A stretch of 63,405 nucleotides of DNA, taken from assembly GCA_017406465.1 (NCBI GenBank), contig JAFQYM010000021.1, forward strand, positions 1 through 63,405, in the 5' to 3' direction. Of this stretch, positions 39,401 through 45,731 are shown in pieces. How positions within the stretch are numbered: the stretch's first letter is position 1; each line of letters starts with the position of its first letter. The stretch comes from Kiritimatiellia bacterium (GTDB lineage: Bacteria > Verrucomicrobiota > Kiritimatiellia > RFP12 > UBA1067). The notes below the pieces were generated by a model that worked only from the letters and a program-made list of their open reading frames with translations, was not told the DNA's origin and ran no database searches. A program made the position numbers and the translations under genes.

Positions 39401-39879
39401 GGAGCTACAAGGAAGGCACGAAGACCATCAAGACGAATGAAGTCGTTAAGTTGGTTCTTCAGGACAACGGCATCGGCGGATACGCCGTAGCCGAGGACTG
39501 GTTTGAGGCGTACACCGTTAACTGGAAGGTCGAGCCGTGGAAGACGCTCGGCAAGTCTTTCGACAAGAAGACTTTTGCCTACGCGATTCGCGAGGACGGC
39601 ATGTTCATTGACGACGATGATGCCGCGACTGTTGCGCTCGGTGCGGACGTACCCGCCCGCGTCACCCTCAAGTTCGCGGCTACCGGAGCCGTGACCATCG
39701 CTGGCGAGTTCGTGACGGGTTACGATGTGATGAAGTCGAAATACACGACTGTGAAGGCGACAGGTTCTGCGACGCTCGTTCCCGTAGACGATGAACGCGG
39801 AGCCGTGTTCATCTACCTGACGCCGAAGGGCCTAACGCCGCATGCACGCTGTATGGAGGTTCGATTGCCGCAAGATTAG
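27481..39879 (+). CDS. Giant secreted multidomain surface protein (BspA-like LRR_5 array, CARDB, PKD, Calx-beta, InlB-like repeats)
   Basis: One uninterrupted frame of 4132 residues. The start at 27481 follows GAAAGG and yields a signal peptide (RVMMIAALLSVVAPNMFAA). Approximate layout: 60-1570 an array of ~23-residue BspA-type LRR_5 repeats (pattern IGxYAFxxCxxLxxVxIPxxVxx); 1583-1916 a beta-helix-like region with NCVFxxC repeats; 1920-2040 a CARDB domain; 2146-2230 an IPT/TIG-like segment; 2393-2455 and 2557-2617 Cna-B/carboxypeptidase-regulatory-like domains; 2646-2723 PKD (VLWDFDNDGTYEAGG); 3196-3263 a Gly9 run and Asp-rich linker; 3263-3440 a DUF11-like domain; 3456-3578 Calx-beta; 3600-3770 InlB-like repeats; 3793-3910 an Ig-like domain. 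No membrane anchor or sortase motif is seen. It is probably an adhesin or matrix protein. Bases ~33.6-37.0 kb look AT-richer than the flanks. Confidence 0.8.
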   Translation: MMNMKRVMMIAALLSVVAPNMFAATFYTNEVDGVKWIYAVSDGKATLGGGNSSTPAIAGNPSGKVKIPSVLGETPVVAIASYAFSGKTGIEEFVVPNSVQSIGYSAFGGCPNIRSMTLPFVGACRGNANGQGDNFGYVFGSSSGSTGCTSVRQNYYYNNGNNSSYSTYYIPTSLTSVTITDETLLRPYAFQNCSMLTNIAVNGEVASVGDYAFSGCTGLRSFTMPVSATSIGGFAFSGCSSIPELIVPANVRSVGSYAFQDCSKLSSVRILSDYAAVGQYAFSGCPATIFDTTSIPGLKLIDGYVAGTETALSGVIDLSEMRGVADNAFSGNTKITKVVLPDGMMLVPANAFSGCTSLTSITIPDTVKTISSSAFNGCAALTSITIPDGTTSIGDYAFYGCRKLLSANIPEKVTKVGNYAFANCTALRSVNIPTALADIGTGAFANDSALATVNISDLAAWCRITFADFDSNPTRYSHSLTLDGKVLRDIVIPDEIQKLNPKVFTDNFALTSVIVPEGVPNIPVDAFIGCRGITNMVLPESIADIGEAAFQDCTNLTTVAIPIAVTNISKHAFYGNSASMGLVELILPENVISVGEGAFQNCANLAMVAFPESLAAIGPYAFAGCHRLDSLELPANLATIGNYAFQNCTGFTQIEIPGSVSSIGQYGFYNCANLTNVIVHSGLTSIGNSAFAGSGGLTVSLAEDVTTVRNSLFSSCGGITNVVFTEAVTNIDNYAFQNSTLLAGLNLPSSLKRIGQYSFYGCTGLSEVVIPEGVTSIGQYAFANCTKLVRVVLPSTVKAVGQNTFSGCSRLAGIEMAEGTTAIGNYAFRNCTGLKNIDLPSTVRTVGEYAFEGCSNLGTVSFPDGLTTIGNYAFHNCRKLSGIDIPASVTRIGNYAFAGCNTLSELIIPDGVRSVGSYAFHSCTNLMSLSVPASATNIGWHAFAACSNLAQVTLLTTPSHFIPASDLSLTGFDWTLTDGDTIQADTKKFYSEMTQEATGQGVISFEWRTPGYWYHSNYYNEDYFNSYGYFSLSVDYSEYSYGSYYSDSCNSETWVPVSISMSSGGRHTVDWFFDWDRSAVSNGDVDPSKDFGNIRSLSFVPSRGGNGNGVNGTVVGASAFEGCVNLSRVNIADVGAWCGTIFENAWANPLRYAKRLYVGGNEVKNLVIPDTANAVAGWAFADCGSITNIVIPEGLTSIGTHAFQNTAIGEISLPPSVTNVGTFAFAGCDGVKSVSIPAGLRKINDFAFSGQPKVVSAALPSSTALSKFLPDSLDALREITIADGETGVVDEAFAGCSALEALTIPDTVKTIGRSAFKDCAQLTTVQIPSSVNAIDYDAFDGCGRLREISVGSGNVSYFSEDRVLFDERGTGRKLARCPEALSVKDYPIPDGVTCVGEYSFRNCVNIEKVTIPASMTNVGVRAFMNCGFLAAFDVAEENPVYKSIDGVLFSKDGKTLLRFPPAKAGHYDIPDGVEAIATYAFEGCRRLSSLSFGADVKSIEACAFDGCTVLALTVLNDGLKRIGDYAFKSCTSLAALTIPESVTSLGEGAIDGCDQLESLSVPENIAIKPKNLGGIIRGNVSLYRGCIYNVTNDLVVMGGATLRIPSGVVLKMNSWRSIAVLKGGRLVTTGTRAAPVVITSSKDDEFGGDANGDGNASTPQSGDWGGLRIQGEAELAYTRIRYGQSSYGPGVVSLSNYQYYDDYYYYGEDAEWTDFANYYDDEARLTMDGCIVEHSTDDWSVGVCNEGGNVVARNCVFFDLPSCVYGYGRYVNNSYDSYTMAGQTNHFVNCVFHGCNSVVMDDWYNVDSTAAVFDNCVFSEMVEWVGGYGESIPSDLVFRNCCFWNPGDGFYPIQTNNYIGVSGNICGNPRFEKANAGDFHIKTGSACIDAGHEHLAPARDYFGQPRNGAPDIGIHEIQVRPVNDVDLAALAVSCDAQATVGQPITVTWTVGNVGTEDISDEWRDVVELIDSHGGVVVLGEHTMLGGVVAGGNKTATATFAVPVVTPGQARIRVRANYLRDIYEGSLTANNACTGEGFIWIVVDEVMADGLHEGAIRDNQPTVLKVNVDASNESRMLKLSVPKGCQIKYGFGFVPKGMSYSGNLVSDGEAAFIRVPEEVSEVFISLECKDGGAYAISSEADRTAVSAIEPSSIEPTGVTAVNVSGTGFANTNRIWLVSGSSRVPVAAVYHSSESLTMEIVGNNLLAGNHYGLMIGDGDGALLMEDALYVKTTKGEGKLSARLIVPDSVRKGRMMTGYVEYSNIGTADMNSPIFKISGSKDGTLVGLKSVHEKLHEYVKMVGISRSYPYGLLKVGETVRLPFYYAVKGDYELKLSVTDEASSQKRPGAFPTWQSFCAGIADSATALNNGMNEIYDFVALYDYTMRKAYKQQTGVINVVVIENNTDEVLPGARWVVEDTNSCIVAHGVTDERGRFSVNTLETNEVYRVKMQGLQGESDWLEPSCEDARNCVIYSAPYSKLNCWIDGVDNDVAKVCLIDSSGGSVYAAELVNGECELTNLVDDVYSVRVVVDGFHSVTDVCQVVVESGIATPSELRLHASPAGKVRITLVDGAGDNVAGQTCMLRDVDTAAQFSSCSDKDGVVCFALPRGRYRFNVGEGHSVADDIVIDVTENCVSSRDVLVSETPFSAMGAVGLSPLSAEFAFNDAEKYGRVASVLWDFDNDGTYEAGGHCVTNVYTTPGFYDVGVKLVCEDGTEKTFCRRKCVEVWESEIVEPTDNTVVLDSSSGYEVSFVNETNVVLTAIGNVFPVPICANMNIVIPPHLLDPMEVVSVEVLGDKTLSLATRAMPMQSAYKRLRLMSSSQRLAASSEVKGMLNKPINSPKRTFWLKKTESDGDVRTGFDGSLELSFTVDCSDGEIRCVTCDAEFAGKASISIHASGSKRSRQIWVKRRNLTKKRRFASPVPILDDVVLIGMVPFRFAARVRGEFDLEGEIAATCTVRDSIVWRKGYGASNDFSKNIQPVTAGLVGSAEAKIGVEFTGALGVAKDVNGYDYGVSIFDMSIFGGLGVRLDAKVDTDELVPDSYEFRVGPFVDILMNLLHVYAGENFDWSAWKMLDLQTMRDYPEWASLIYFKWDSPKPRFSRKSETSKTEQKWRFTSTTSFDQNTTELVERRWDVGNRKNVASSKVLTQTFTRKENESVKYNIVLHETYRVKDKRLSWLPTFSKRKEYTVTVPKKDKDPGDPPGGGGGGGGGDGDDGIGDSSGSDDEPDDGMQEDPPSESPNEDDDDHQRGSDDDDPESNVDDKKGNVPQSCDPNEMRGPLGVGEQRHVKPGEWMDYTIYFENATNATAAAQDVYVTLPKDAGLDWSTFELGEVVFGDNIDTGLSGYYEGESTYALPGTNWSVRTEVTHSGDNVVWHLRIVDPTTVDNYPADAYAGFLPPNDETGRGEGHLRYRVRVRDDAAANSVIHATAIIEFDPLNGNKPIETDPAWWNTVGSPGAAFAESDVEASEGETATIKVMGGSADAAASVKVYLTYNTAAAADVDVAKGTVDGTTPKGGLKFPLTLTWAKGEMGEKVITIPVKTDKTVEDDEFFTLQLAEAVGMELGEERVCTVTIRDMNDKTLKTTVTPYKPKKNEMVATNSVTVASGNAKGGFVSGTGEYTSGSKLTLTAEARPGWAFQGWRLKDGDETILSDKAKWQVVVTNDEEYVAVFEKIPYVRGLADPADGGKVSGSALCPAGKKVTLKATASKGFVFTGWVDSRIAIDGERLQKGAVEYIATTPSLVVDRSTKPAKDTATSTTITNVTDDATYYACFITSDEDKASIVAAADGWMLEPWVSKTETHAFTTNIWAGVYLEWPVAASALSETKVKVAGLPAGLKFTDKPVTSKIGSGKTAVMVTNVPANTIYGAPTAASKIDTKTGAAKPSVVKFTVTTAGKSTQTYQIDTVVDALPTWAQGTFAGGMTDGGQVSLTVSVAGKTSGKALGDGLTYTLAAPYYTGFEMTDGVSNFLADVTATWSYKEGTKTIKTNEVVKLVLQDNGIGGYAVAEDWFEAYTVNWKVEPWKTLGKSFDKKTFAYAIREDGMFIDDDDAATVALGADVPARVTLKFAATGAVTIAGEFVTGYDVMKSKYTTVKATGSATLVPVDDERGAVFIYLTPKGLTPHARCMEVRLPQD
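27720..32200 (+). repeat. Tandem LRR_5 repeat array (about 69-bp coding period)
   Basis: Dozens of degenerate 69-72-base units encode AFxxCxxLxxVxIPxxVxxIGxY. They are diverged at DNA level, so the array is old and under protein-level selection, although neighbouring units near 29.7-30.2 kb are closely similar. Confidence 0.85.
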
Positions 39880-39932
39880 CTTGGAGTGTGGGTTCTCTAT
39901 TTTTCCTGTGGATTGCGTGCGCGGGGATATGC

Positions 39933-39958
39933 TAAACTATGCGCATACGGAAGGAGAT
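39933..39958 (+). promoter_or_regulatory. Promoter -10 and Shine-Dalgarno of the alcohol dehydrogenase gene
   Basis: TATGCTAAACT gives -10 TAAACT at 39933-39938. A strong Shine-Dalgarno AAGGAGAT (39951-39958) lies 10 bases before ATG 39969. Confidence 0.5.
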
Positions 39959-39968
39959 GTAGAGAAAG

Positions 39969-41150
39969 ATGACCGACTTCACTTTTTGGTCGCCGACGTA
40001 CTTTGCGTTCGGCAGGGGCGCGGAGGCGCGGACGGGCGAGCTTGTGCGCAGGTTCGGCGGGAGGAAGGCGCTGCTGCACTATGGCGGCGGGAGCGCCGTC
40101 GCGAGCGGGCTCATTGGCCGCATCAAGGCGTCCCTTGCCGAGGCGGGCGTTGAATTCGTTGAGCTCGGCGGCGTTAAGCCGAATCCGCGCAGCTCGCTCA
40201 TCGATGAAGGCGTGCGCCTCGCGCTTGCCGAGGGAGTGGACTTCCTTCTGGCAGTCGGAGGCGGAAGCGTAATCGACTCTGCGAAGGGGATTGCGATCGG
40301 CGCGGCGAACGGAGGCGAGTGGCGCAGGTTCTACGTCGGGCGCGAGGTTAAGGTGCGTCCCGCGATTCCCGCGGCGCTTCCAGTCGGCGTGGTGCTCACG
40401 ATCGCTGCTGCCGGAAGCGAGGCGTCGACGAACAGCGTCGTCAACCTCGAGCCGGAGAACCTGAAGCGCGCCGCAGGAGGCGACATACTGCGTCCGAAGT
40501 TCGCCGTGATGAACCCCGAGCTCACGATGACGCTTCCGCCGTTCCAGACGGCGTGCGGGCTTGCGGACATGTTCGCGCACCTGTGCGAGCGCTACTTCTC
40601 GCCGACGAAGGACGTGTCTCTTACGGACAACCTCTGCGAGGCCGTGATGAAGACGGTCGTCGAGGAGAGCGCGAGGGTGATGGCCGATCCCAATGACTAC
40701 CAGGCTCGCGCGAACATCATGTGGGCGGGGACTCTCGCGCACAACGACATCTGCGGCGCGGGACGCGTCCAGGACTGGGCGAGCCACGGAATCGAGCACG
40801 AGCTCTCCGCGCTCTACGACTGCGCGCACGGGGCGGGGCTCGCCGTCGTGATGCCGGCGTGGATGACGTACGTGCACGCGACGGACGACGCGCGTTTCGC
40901 GCGTTTCGCGCGCAACGTCTTCGGCGTTGGGATCGGCGAGAGCGACGCGGACGCCGCGCTTGCGGGAATCGGCGCGTTCCGTCGCTGGCTCAAGTCGCTT
41001 GGGCTTCCGCTCACGTTCGTTGAGCTCGGTGCGCGCGAGGAGGACATCCCCCTGCTCGTGAAGACGCTGAACTTGAACGGCAACACCCTCGGCGGCTTCA
41101 GGCCCCTCGCCGAGTCCGACGTGACCGCGATATATCGCCTGTGCCTTTAG
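39969..41150 (+). CDS. Iron-containing (NAD(P)H-dependent) alcohol dehydrogenase, BdhA/YqhD-like
   Basis: A group III metal-dependent alcohol dehydrogenase of 393 residues. It opens with FTFWSPTYFAFGRGAE, typical of YqhD/BdhA. The nucleotide site is LLAVGGGSVIDSAKGIAIG. The metal ligands lie around TACGLADMFAHLCERYF (Asp/His) and SHGIEHELSALYDCAHGAGLAVVMPAW (two His), as in YqhD. These enzymes reduce aldehydes such as butyraldehyde or other toxic or fermentation aldehydes to alcohols. The gene is monocistronic with its own promoter and a strong Shine-Dalgarno. The substrate is not defined by the sequence. Confidence 0.88.
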   Translation: MTDFTFWSPTYFAFGRGAEARTGELVRRFGGRKALLHYGGGSAVASGLIGRIKASLAEAGVEFVELGGVKPNPRSSLIDEGVRLALAEGVDFLLAVGGGSVIDSAKGIAIGAANGGEWRRFYVGREVKVRPAIPAALPVGVVLTIAAAGSEASTNSVVNLEPENLKRAAGGDILRPKFAVMNPELTMTLPPFQTACGLADMFAHLCERYFSPTKDVSLTDNLCEAVMKTVVEESARVMADPNDYQARANIMWAGTLAHNDICGAGRVQDWASHGIEHELSALYDCAHGAGLAVVMPAWMTYVHATDDARFARFARNVFGVGIGESDADAALAGIGAFRRWLKSLGLPLTFVELGAREEDIPLLVKTLNLNGNTLGGFRPLAESDVTAIYRLCL

Positions 41151-41195
41151 AGCCGCGAATTTGGCGCAGTTCAACAACGAACGGCGTATTTTTGG

Positions 41196-41222
41196 TATAA
41201 TTTATACTTCACATTGAAAGGA
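41196..41222 (+). promoter_or_regulatory. Promoter -10 and Shine-Dalgarno of metY
   Basis: TTTGGTATAATTTATAC contains -10 TATAAT (41196-41201). AAAGGA (41217-41222) precedes a GTG start at 41231. No SAM-riboswitch-like fold is visible in the 80-base gap. Confidence 0.55.
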
Positions 41223-41230
41223 CAAGACAA

Positions 41231-42508
41231 GTGAAGATTGACACACTATGCGTTCAGGGCGGCTGGTACCCGAAGTGTGGCGAGCCGCGCCAGGTTCCCG
41301 TGTATTCGTCGACTACGTTCAAGTACGACACGACGCAGCACATGGCCGACTTGTTCGACCTGAAAGCGCCAGGCTATTTCTACACTCGCCTTGCAAACCC
41401 AACGAATGACGCTGTGGCGAAGAAAATCGCTGCGCTCGAGGGCGGCGTAGCGGCGATTCTCACGAGCTCCGGCCAGGCGGCCTCTACGTTCGCCGTCCTC
41501 AATCTCTGCAATGCCGGCGACCATGTCGTCTCGTCCGCCCAGATCTACGGCGGCACGTTCAACCTCTTCGCCGTCTCCCTCAAGAAGCTCGGCATCGAAT
41601 TCACGTTCGTCGACCCGGATGCGACGCCCGCGGAGATACAGAAGGCCTTCCGCCCGAACACCAAGTGCGTCTTCGGCGAGACGGTCGCGAACCCCTCGGG
41701 CTGCGTACTCGACATCGCGAAGTTCGCGAAGGTCGCGCACAAGAACGGCGTGCCGCTTATCGTCGACAACACTTTCCCGACGCCGATCCTCTGCCGTCCG
41801 TTCGAGTTCGGCTGCGACATCGTCACCCACGCGACGACGAAGTACATGGACGGCCACTCCAGCCAGGTCGGCGGCTGCATCGTCGACTCAGGCAACTTCG
41901 ACTGGTCGAAGCACGCCGACAAGTTCCCCGGCCTCGTCGAGCCCGACGCCTCGTACCACGGCCTCAGCTATGTGAAGGCGTTCGGCAAGATGGCCTACAT
42001 CGTGAAGTGCACCGCGCACCTGATGCGCGACTTCGGCTCGATTCCCTCGCCGTTCAACGCGTTCCTCCTGAACCTCGGCCTCGAGTCGCTGCACCTCAGG
42101 ATACGCCGCCATGCGGAATCGGCGCTCAAGATAGCCAAGTGGCTCAAAACCCAGAAGAAGGTCGCATGGGTCAACTTCGCCGGGCTTTCTGGCTCGAAGT
42201 ACAACAAGCTCGTCAAGAAGCAGTTCAACGGCAATTCGCCGTGCGGCGTGATGACATTCGGCATTAAGGGCGGTCGCAAGGCGTCCATCAAGTTCATGGA
42301 CTCGCTGAAGCTCATCGGCATCGTGACTCATGTTGCGGACGCTTGGAGCTGCGTCCTGCATCCCGCTTCTCACACTCACCGCCAGCTGTCGGACGCGCAG
42401 CTCAAGGCGGCCGGCATCCCGCCGGACCTTATCCGCTTATCAGTCGGCCTCGAGGATCCAGACGACCTCATAGCCGACTTGAAGCAGGCGCTGGCTAAGG
42501 TAAAGTGA
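41231..42508 (+). CDS. metY: O-acetylhomoserine sulfhydrylase (Cys/Met metabolism PLP enzyme)
   Basis: A fold-type I PLP enzyme (425 residues) of the trans-sulfuration family. It probably makes homocysteine from O-acetylhomoserine and sulfide. It begins with the OAHS-specific IDTLCVQGGWYPKCGEPRQVPVYSSTTF. PLP binds through the Lys in THATTKYMDGHS, with FGETVANPSG and LIVDNTFPTP supplying the phosphate and Asp contacts. The C-terminal block AWSCVLHPASHTHRQLS is typical of the family. Translation starts at GTG 41231 after AAAGGA. A methionine gamma-lyase activity cannot be excluded from sequence alone, but the N-terminus and length favour MetY. Confidence 0.87.
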   Translation: MKIDTLCVQGGWYPKCGEPRQVPVYSSTTFKYDTTQHMADLFDLKAPGYFYTRLANPTNDAVAKKIAALEGGVAAILTSSGQAASTFAVLNLCNAGDHVVSSAQIYGGTFNLFAVSLKKLGIEFTFVDPDATPAEIQKAFRPNTKCVFGETVANPSGCVLDIAKFAKVAHKNGVPLIVDNTFPTPILCRPFEFGCDIVTHATTKYMDGHSSQVGGCIVDSGNFDWSKHADKFPGLVEPDASYHGLSYVKAFGKMAYIVKCTAHLMRDFGSIPSPFNAFLLNLGLESLHLRIRRHAESALKIAKWLKTQKKVAWVNFAGLSGSKYNKLVKKQFNGNSPCGVMTFGIKGGRKASIKFMDSLKLIGIVTHVADAWSCVLHPASHTHRQLSDAQLKAAGIPPDLIRLSVGLEDPDDLIADLKQALAKVK

Positions 42509-42527
42509 TTTTCGGAGGGTTCTGACT

Positions 42528-45500
42528 ATGAAACAATTCAAGGACGTTGGCAAGAGGGGTGGCGAGTGGATCGTCGCCTGTGCGCTTGGAGCGGCCGCGG
42601 CGCTTCTATACTTCTGCACGATGGCGTCGTGCGCCTACCCTGGCGAGGGCGCGCATCTGATGACCTTGTGGAAGGGGCTCGATTCCGCGGCGGTCAACGT
42701 CCATCCTCTGATGGCGGTGTTTGCTCGGATGTTCGGGTGCTCGAACATTCTCGGCCCATTGTGCGGAATAGTGTCGGTTCTTGCGCTTTATCACCTGACC
42801 TCGTTTTTCATTCGCGAGCGCATTGGCGGCGAGTTGCTTTCGCAGTACGCCGACAGTGTGGGACGACTGGCTGGCATCGTCGCGTCCGTCATATTCATGG
42901 CGACTCCCGCCGTTCACCAGTCGTTCACCCACCTGAGTTCATTTTCTTTTGATGCCGCGTGGGCGCTTGTCACTGCGTCGCTCCTGATTCCTTATGCCCG
43001 CGCCGGGAAGAAGACGGGCTGGATGTTCCCGATTCTCATCGGGGTCTTCGTGGGTCTCGGTTTTGCCGACTCCCCGCTTTTTGGACTTCTTGTCCCGCTC
43101 TACTTTGGCGGCGTGTGGGCTGTGTCCGGCAAGCGCGGCGGCAAGCCTTATGGCGCTGCGTTCGCATTCCTCCTTATTGCGATTATCACGCTCTTCATCT
43201 ACGCTCCCAACGCTTCCGGCAACTTTACCGAGCATATGCGCGCCCATTGGAATGAAACGAAGATGTGGTTGTCTGCAGAGGGCTGGTTCCTCGTCGCGGC
43301 CTTCGCGATCGTGCCGTTCGTCGTTGCGCTTTTCTCGAGTTTCGGTGCCTACAACCGCGAGAGCGGGCTTTCACAGTGGATATATCATGTCGCCATGAGC
43401 TTCGTAACGATCCTTGCCGTGGCGACGCCGCTTGCCCCCTCGCCGCTCATGCGCCCCTATGGGCTTCTTCCCGTTGTGCCTTGCGCGCTTGCGGCGTTCA
43501 CAGCCGCCTATCTTGTGACATATTGGTGGCTGCTCGCCGTCGCTAAAGTTCGCAAGAACGAATCGATTGACGCCGTGCCAGTGTCCTTGAAGGGCCGCAC
43601 GCTTGCGCTCGCAGCTCTTCCCGTGCTGTCGCTAGTTATGGTCATCACCGTCTTCTTGAACCTCTTTTCATTCGACCGTTCGCGCGGCGATTTCGCCGAC
43701 CGCACGGCCGAGAAGCTTATCGCGGACCTTGGAGACCGCACTTGGTTCATCACCGACGGACTTCTCGACGATCATTTGCGCCTTGCCGCCGCAAAGGCCG
43801 GCAAGGAACTCAATCTTGTGTGCCTGCAGCGCGATCTCGACGAACGCTATCTCGGCGAGCTCGCGAAGCTCGTCGAGGAGAAGGGCATCGGCGGCGAGAA
43901 AAACCGCGAGCTTTCGATTTCGCTTTCGCTCGGCGTTCTTGCGTTCGTGCAGGACTGGTTTGCGGCAGATCCCGACATCGCGAAGAAGGCCGCCATATTC
44001 GGCGCGCCCGATCTCTGGTATGCCGCCGGGATAAAGGCCGTGCCGGAATTCTTCTTCTTCGGCGCAGACCCCGCCTGCAAGCCCGACTGGAGCGCGTGGT
44101 CGGAGTTCGACGCCATTCTCGCGCCGCCGAAGGGCGTTAAGGAGTGGGGCAGCTATCGGCTCTGGAAGGAGAATGACCCGATCGAGCTCGCGCGTCTTCG
44201 TCTTCGTCGACATGTTGGTCTCGTTGCCAACGACCGCGGCGTGTGGCTTCAGGACGTCGGCGACAACGACGGCGCGTTCAACATGTACGAGCTCGTCCTC
44301 AACTCTATCGACAGGGACAACGTCTGCGCGCTTTTCAACGAGTTCGAGATGGCGCGCGCAGGCCATTCAAAGGCAGTGCGCAAGAAGAACGACATCGAGA
44401 AGGTGTTCAAGGCCATCGTCGAAGACAGGGGACGCCGCTATGTCCTCTGGAAGCTCGCGAACGTCTACGGCTACATTAGGAATCCCGAGATATTCGTCCG
44501 TCTTGGCTTTGCGTGGGCGAAGTCCGGCCGGCCGGGCGAGGCGCTTAACCAGATCCGCCGAGCAATCGACTTTGTCCCGACCGAACGTCGCTCGAGCTTG
44601 CTCAACATGATGGCCGCGCTCTATGCTAGCGACAGCGACGTCAAGAAGTCAAGGGCGACGTATGAAGAGGTCCTTTCCAAGGACGCCGAGAACCACGACG
44701 CGCTCGTCGGCCTTATGCGGCTCGAGCTCCTCGAGGGCAACAGTGCGAGGGCAATCGAGTATCTGGAGCGCGCGACGAAGACCGCCCAGGACGATCCGCG
44801 GGTTGCAATCGAAGTCGCGATGCTCCATCTCATGAAGAACGAGCTTTCCGAGGCGAAGGCGATGCTTACGAGGTCAACGGATCTCGATCCGGCGAACCTT
44901 CAGGCGTGGTCGCTCCTCGCTGCCGTCTCTTTGCAGCAGTTTGACGCGTCGAAGGATCCAGCAGAGAGGGCGAAGCTCCTCAAGAACGTCGAAAACGTCA
45001 TACTTCCGGAAATGGAGAAGAACGCCAAGGACGTGAACGACTACAGCATCCAGTCCACCCGCGCGTTCCTTTTGCTGCGCCAGGGCAACGAGAAGCGCAA
45101 GGCCGCGCGTGACATGTTCGCCGCGGCGATCAAGGCGCGCCCCGAGGTCCAGGCGACGCAAGACATCGTGCTTGGGCTTGACATCGCCCTCAACGACACG
45201 GCCGACGCCGAATATCATGCTAGGGAAGTGCTAAGACGCAACCGCAAGGCGCCGCTCGCCAACTACGTTATGGGCTCTCTTGCGCTCCAGAAGGGCAAGT
45301 ACGAGGAGGCCGAGACGTTCCTTAGGAGGGCCTGCGAGACGACGCGTCCCGTCGTCCTTGCGCAGAACGACCTCGCCGAGGTGCTGAGGCGCACGAAGCG
45401 GCTTGAGGAGGCCGAGCGCTACGCCCGTCTTGCCGTTCGCACTGCTCCAGAGCTCTATGTCGCGTGGGAGACGCTTGGATCGATCCTCCTCGATGCCAAC

Positions 45501-45731
45501 GGCGACCTCAACGAGGCTGAACAGTGCATTTCCAAGGCATGCGACCTTTCTAAGTCCGAATCCGGCAAGGAGGAGGACGTCCGCATGCTGATCGCTCTCG
45601 CGAGGGTGCAGATCGCGAAGGGCGATCGCCAGCGCGCGAACATGACGATTCGCAAGATCAAGGGGCGCGTGAAGGAACTTTCGGAGTTCGAGCGCGGCGA
45701 GTTCGAGGAGCTCAGCAAGAGTGTTCGCTGA
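42528..45731 (+). CDS. DUF2723-like GT-C membrane protein with C-terminal TPR domain
   Basis: A 1067-residue membrane protein. The first ~390 residues hold about nine to eleven hydrophobic helices. An early loop (YPGEGAHLMTLWKGLDSAAVNVHPLMAVFARMFG) resembles the DUF2723/GT-C glycosyltransferase opening, where acid residues bind a lipid-phosphate sugar. Residues ~400-650 form a soluble region, and residues ~660-1060 contain TPR repeats (e.g. LANYVMGSLALQKGKYEEAETFLRRACET). Such fusions are common in Verrucomicrobia and Bacteroidetes and are usually annotated as DUF2723. A Shine-Dalgarno (GGAGG near 42514) precedes the ATG. It heads a cluster whose genes overlap. A lipid-linked sugar transferase role is inferred. 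Confidence 0.68.
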   Translation: MKQFKDVGKRGGEWIVACALGAAAALLYFCTMASCAYPGEGAHLMTLWKGLDSAAVNVHPLMAVFARMFGCSNILGPLCGIVSVLALYHLTSFFIRERIGGELLSQYADSVGRLAGIVASVIFMATPAVHQSFTHLSSFSFDAAWALVTASLLIPYARAGKKTGWMFPILIGVFVGLGFADSPLFGLLVPLYFGGVWAVSGKRGGKPYGAAFAFLLIAIITLFIYAPNASGNFTEHMRAHWNETKMWLSAEGWFLVAAFAIVPFVVALFSSFGAYNRESGLSQWIYHVAMSFVTILAVATPLAPSPLMRPYGLLPVVPCALAAFTAAYLVTYWWLLAVAKVRKNESIDAVPVSLKGRTLALAALPVLSLVMVITVFLNLFSFDRSRGDFADRTAEKLIADLGDRTWFITDGLLDDHLRLAAAKAGKELNLVCLQRDLDERYLGELAKLVEEKGIGGEKNRELSISLSLGVLAFVQDWFAADPDIAKKAAIFGAPDLWYAAGIKAVPEFFFFGADPACKPDWSAWSEFDAILAPPKGVKEWGSYRLWKENDPIELARLRLRRHVGLVANDRGVWLQDVGDNDGAFNMYELVLNSIDRDNVCALFNEFEMARAGHSKAVRKKNDIEKVFKAIVEDRGRRYVLWKLANVYGYIRNPEIFVRLGFAWAKSGRPGEALNQIRRAIDFVPTERRSSLLNMMAALYASDSDVKKSRATYEEVLSKDAENHDALVGLMRLELLEGNSARAIEYLERATKTAQDDPRVAIEVAMLHLMKNELSEAKAMLTRSTDLDPANLQAWSLLAAVSLQQFDASKDPAERAKLLKNVENVILPEMEKNAKDVNDYSIQSTRAFLLLRQGNEKRKAARDMFAAAIKARPEVQATQDIVLGLDIALNDTADAEYHAREVLRRNRKAPLANYVMGSLALQKGKYEEAETFLRRACETTRPVVLAQNDLAEVLRRTKRLEEAERYARLAVRTAPELYVAWETLGSILLDANGDLNEAEQCISKACDLSKSESGKEEDVRMLIALARVQIAKGDRQRANMTIRKIKGRVKELSEFERGEFEELSKSVR

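Noticed and set aside
41151..41230. SAM or other methionine riboswitch ahead of metY
   Set aside because: Only 80 bases are available, with a -10 in the middle and no conserved riboswitch stems visible.
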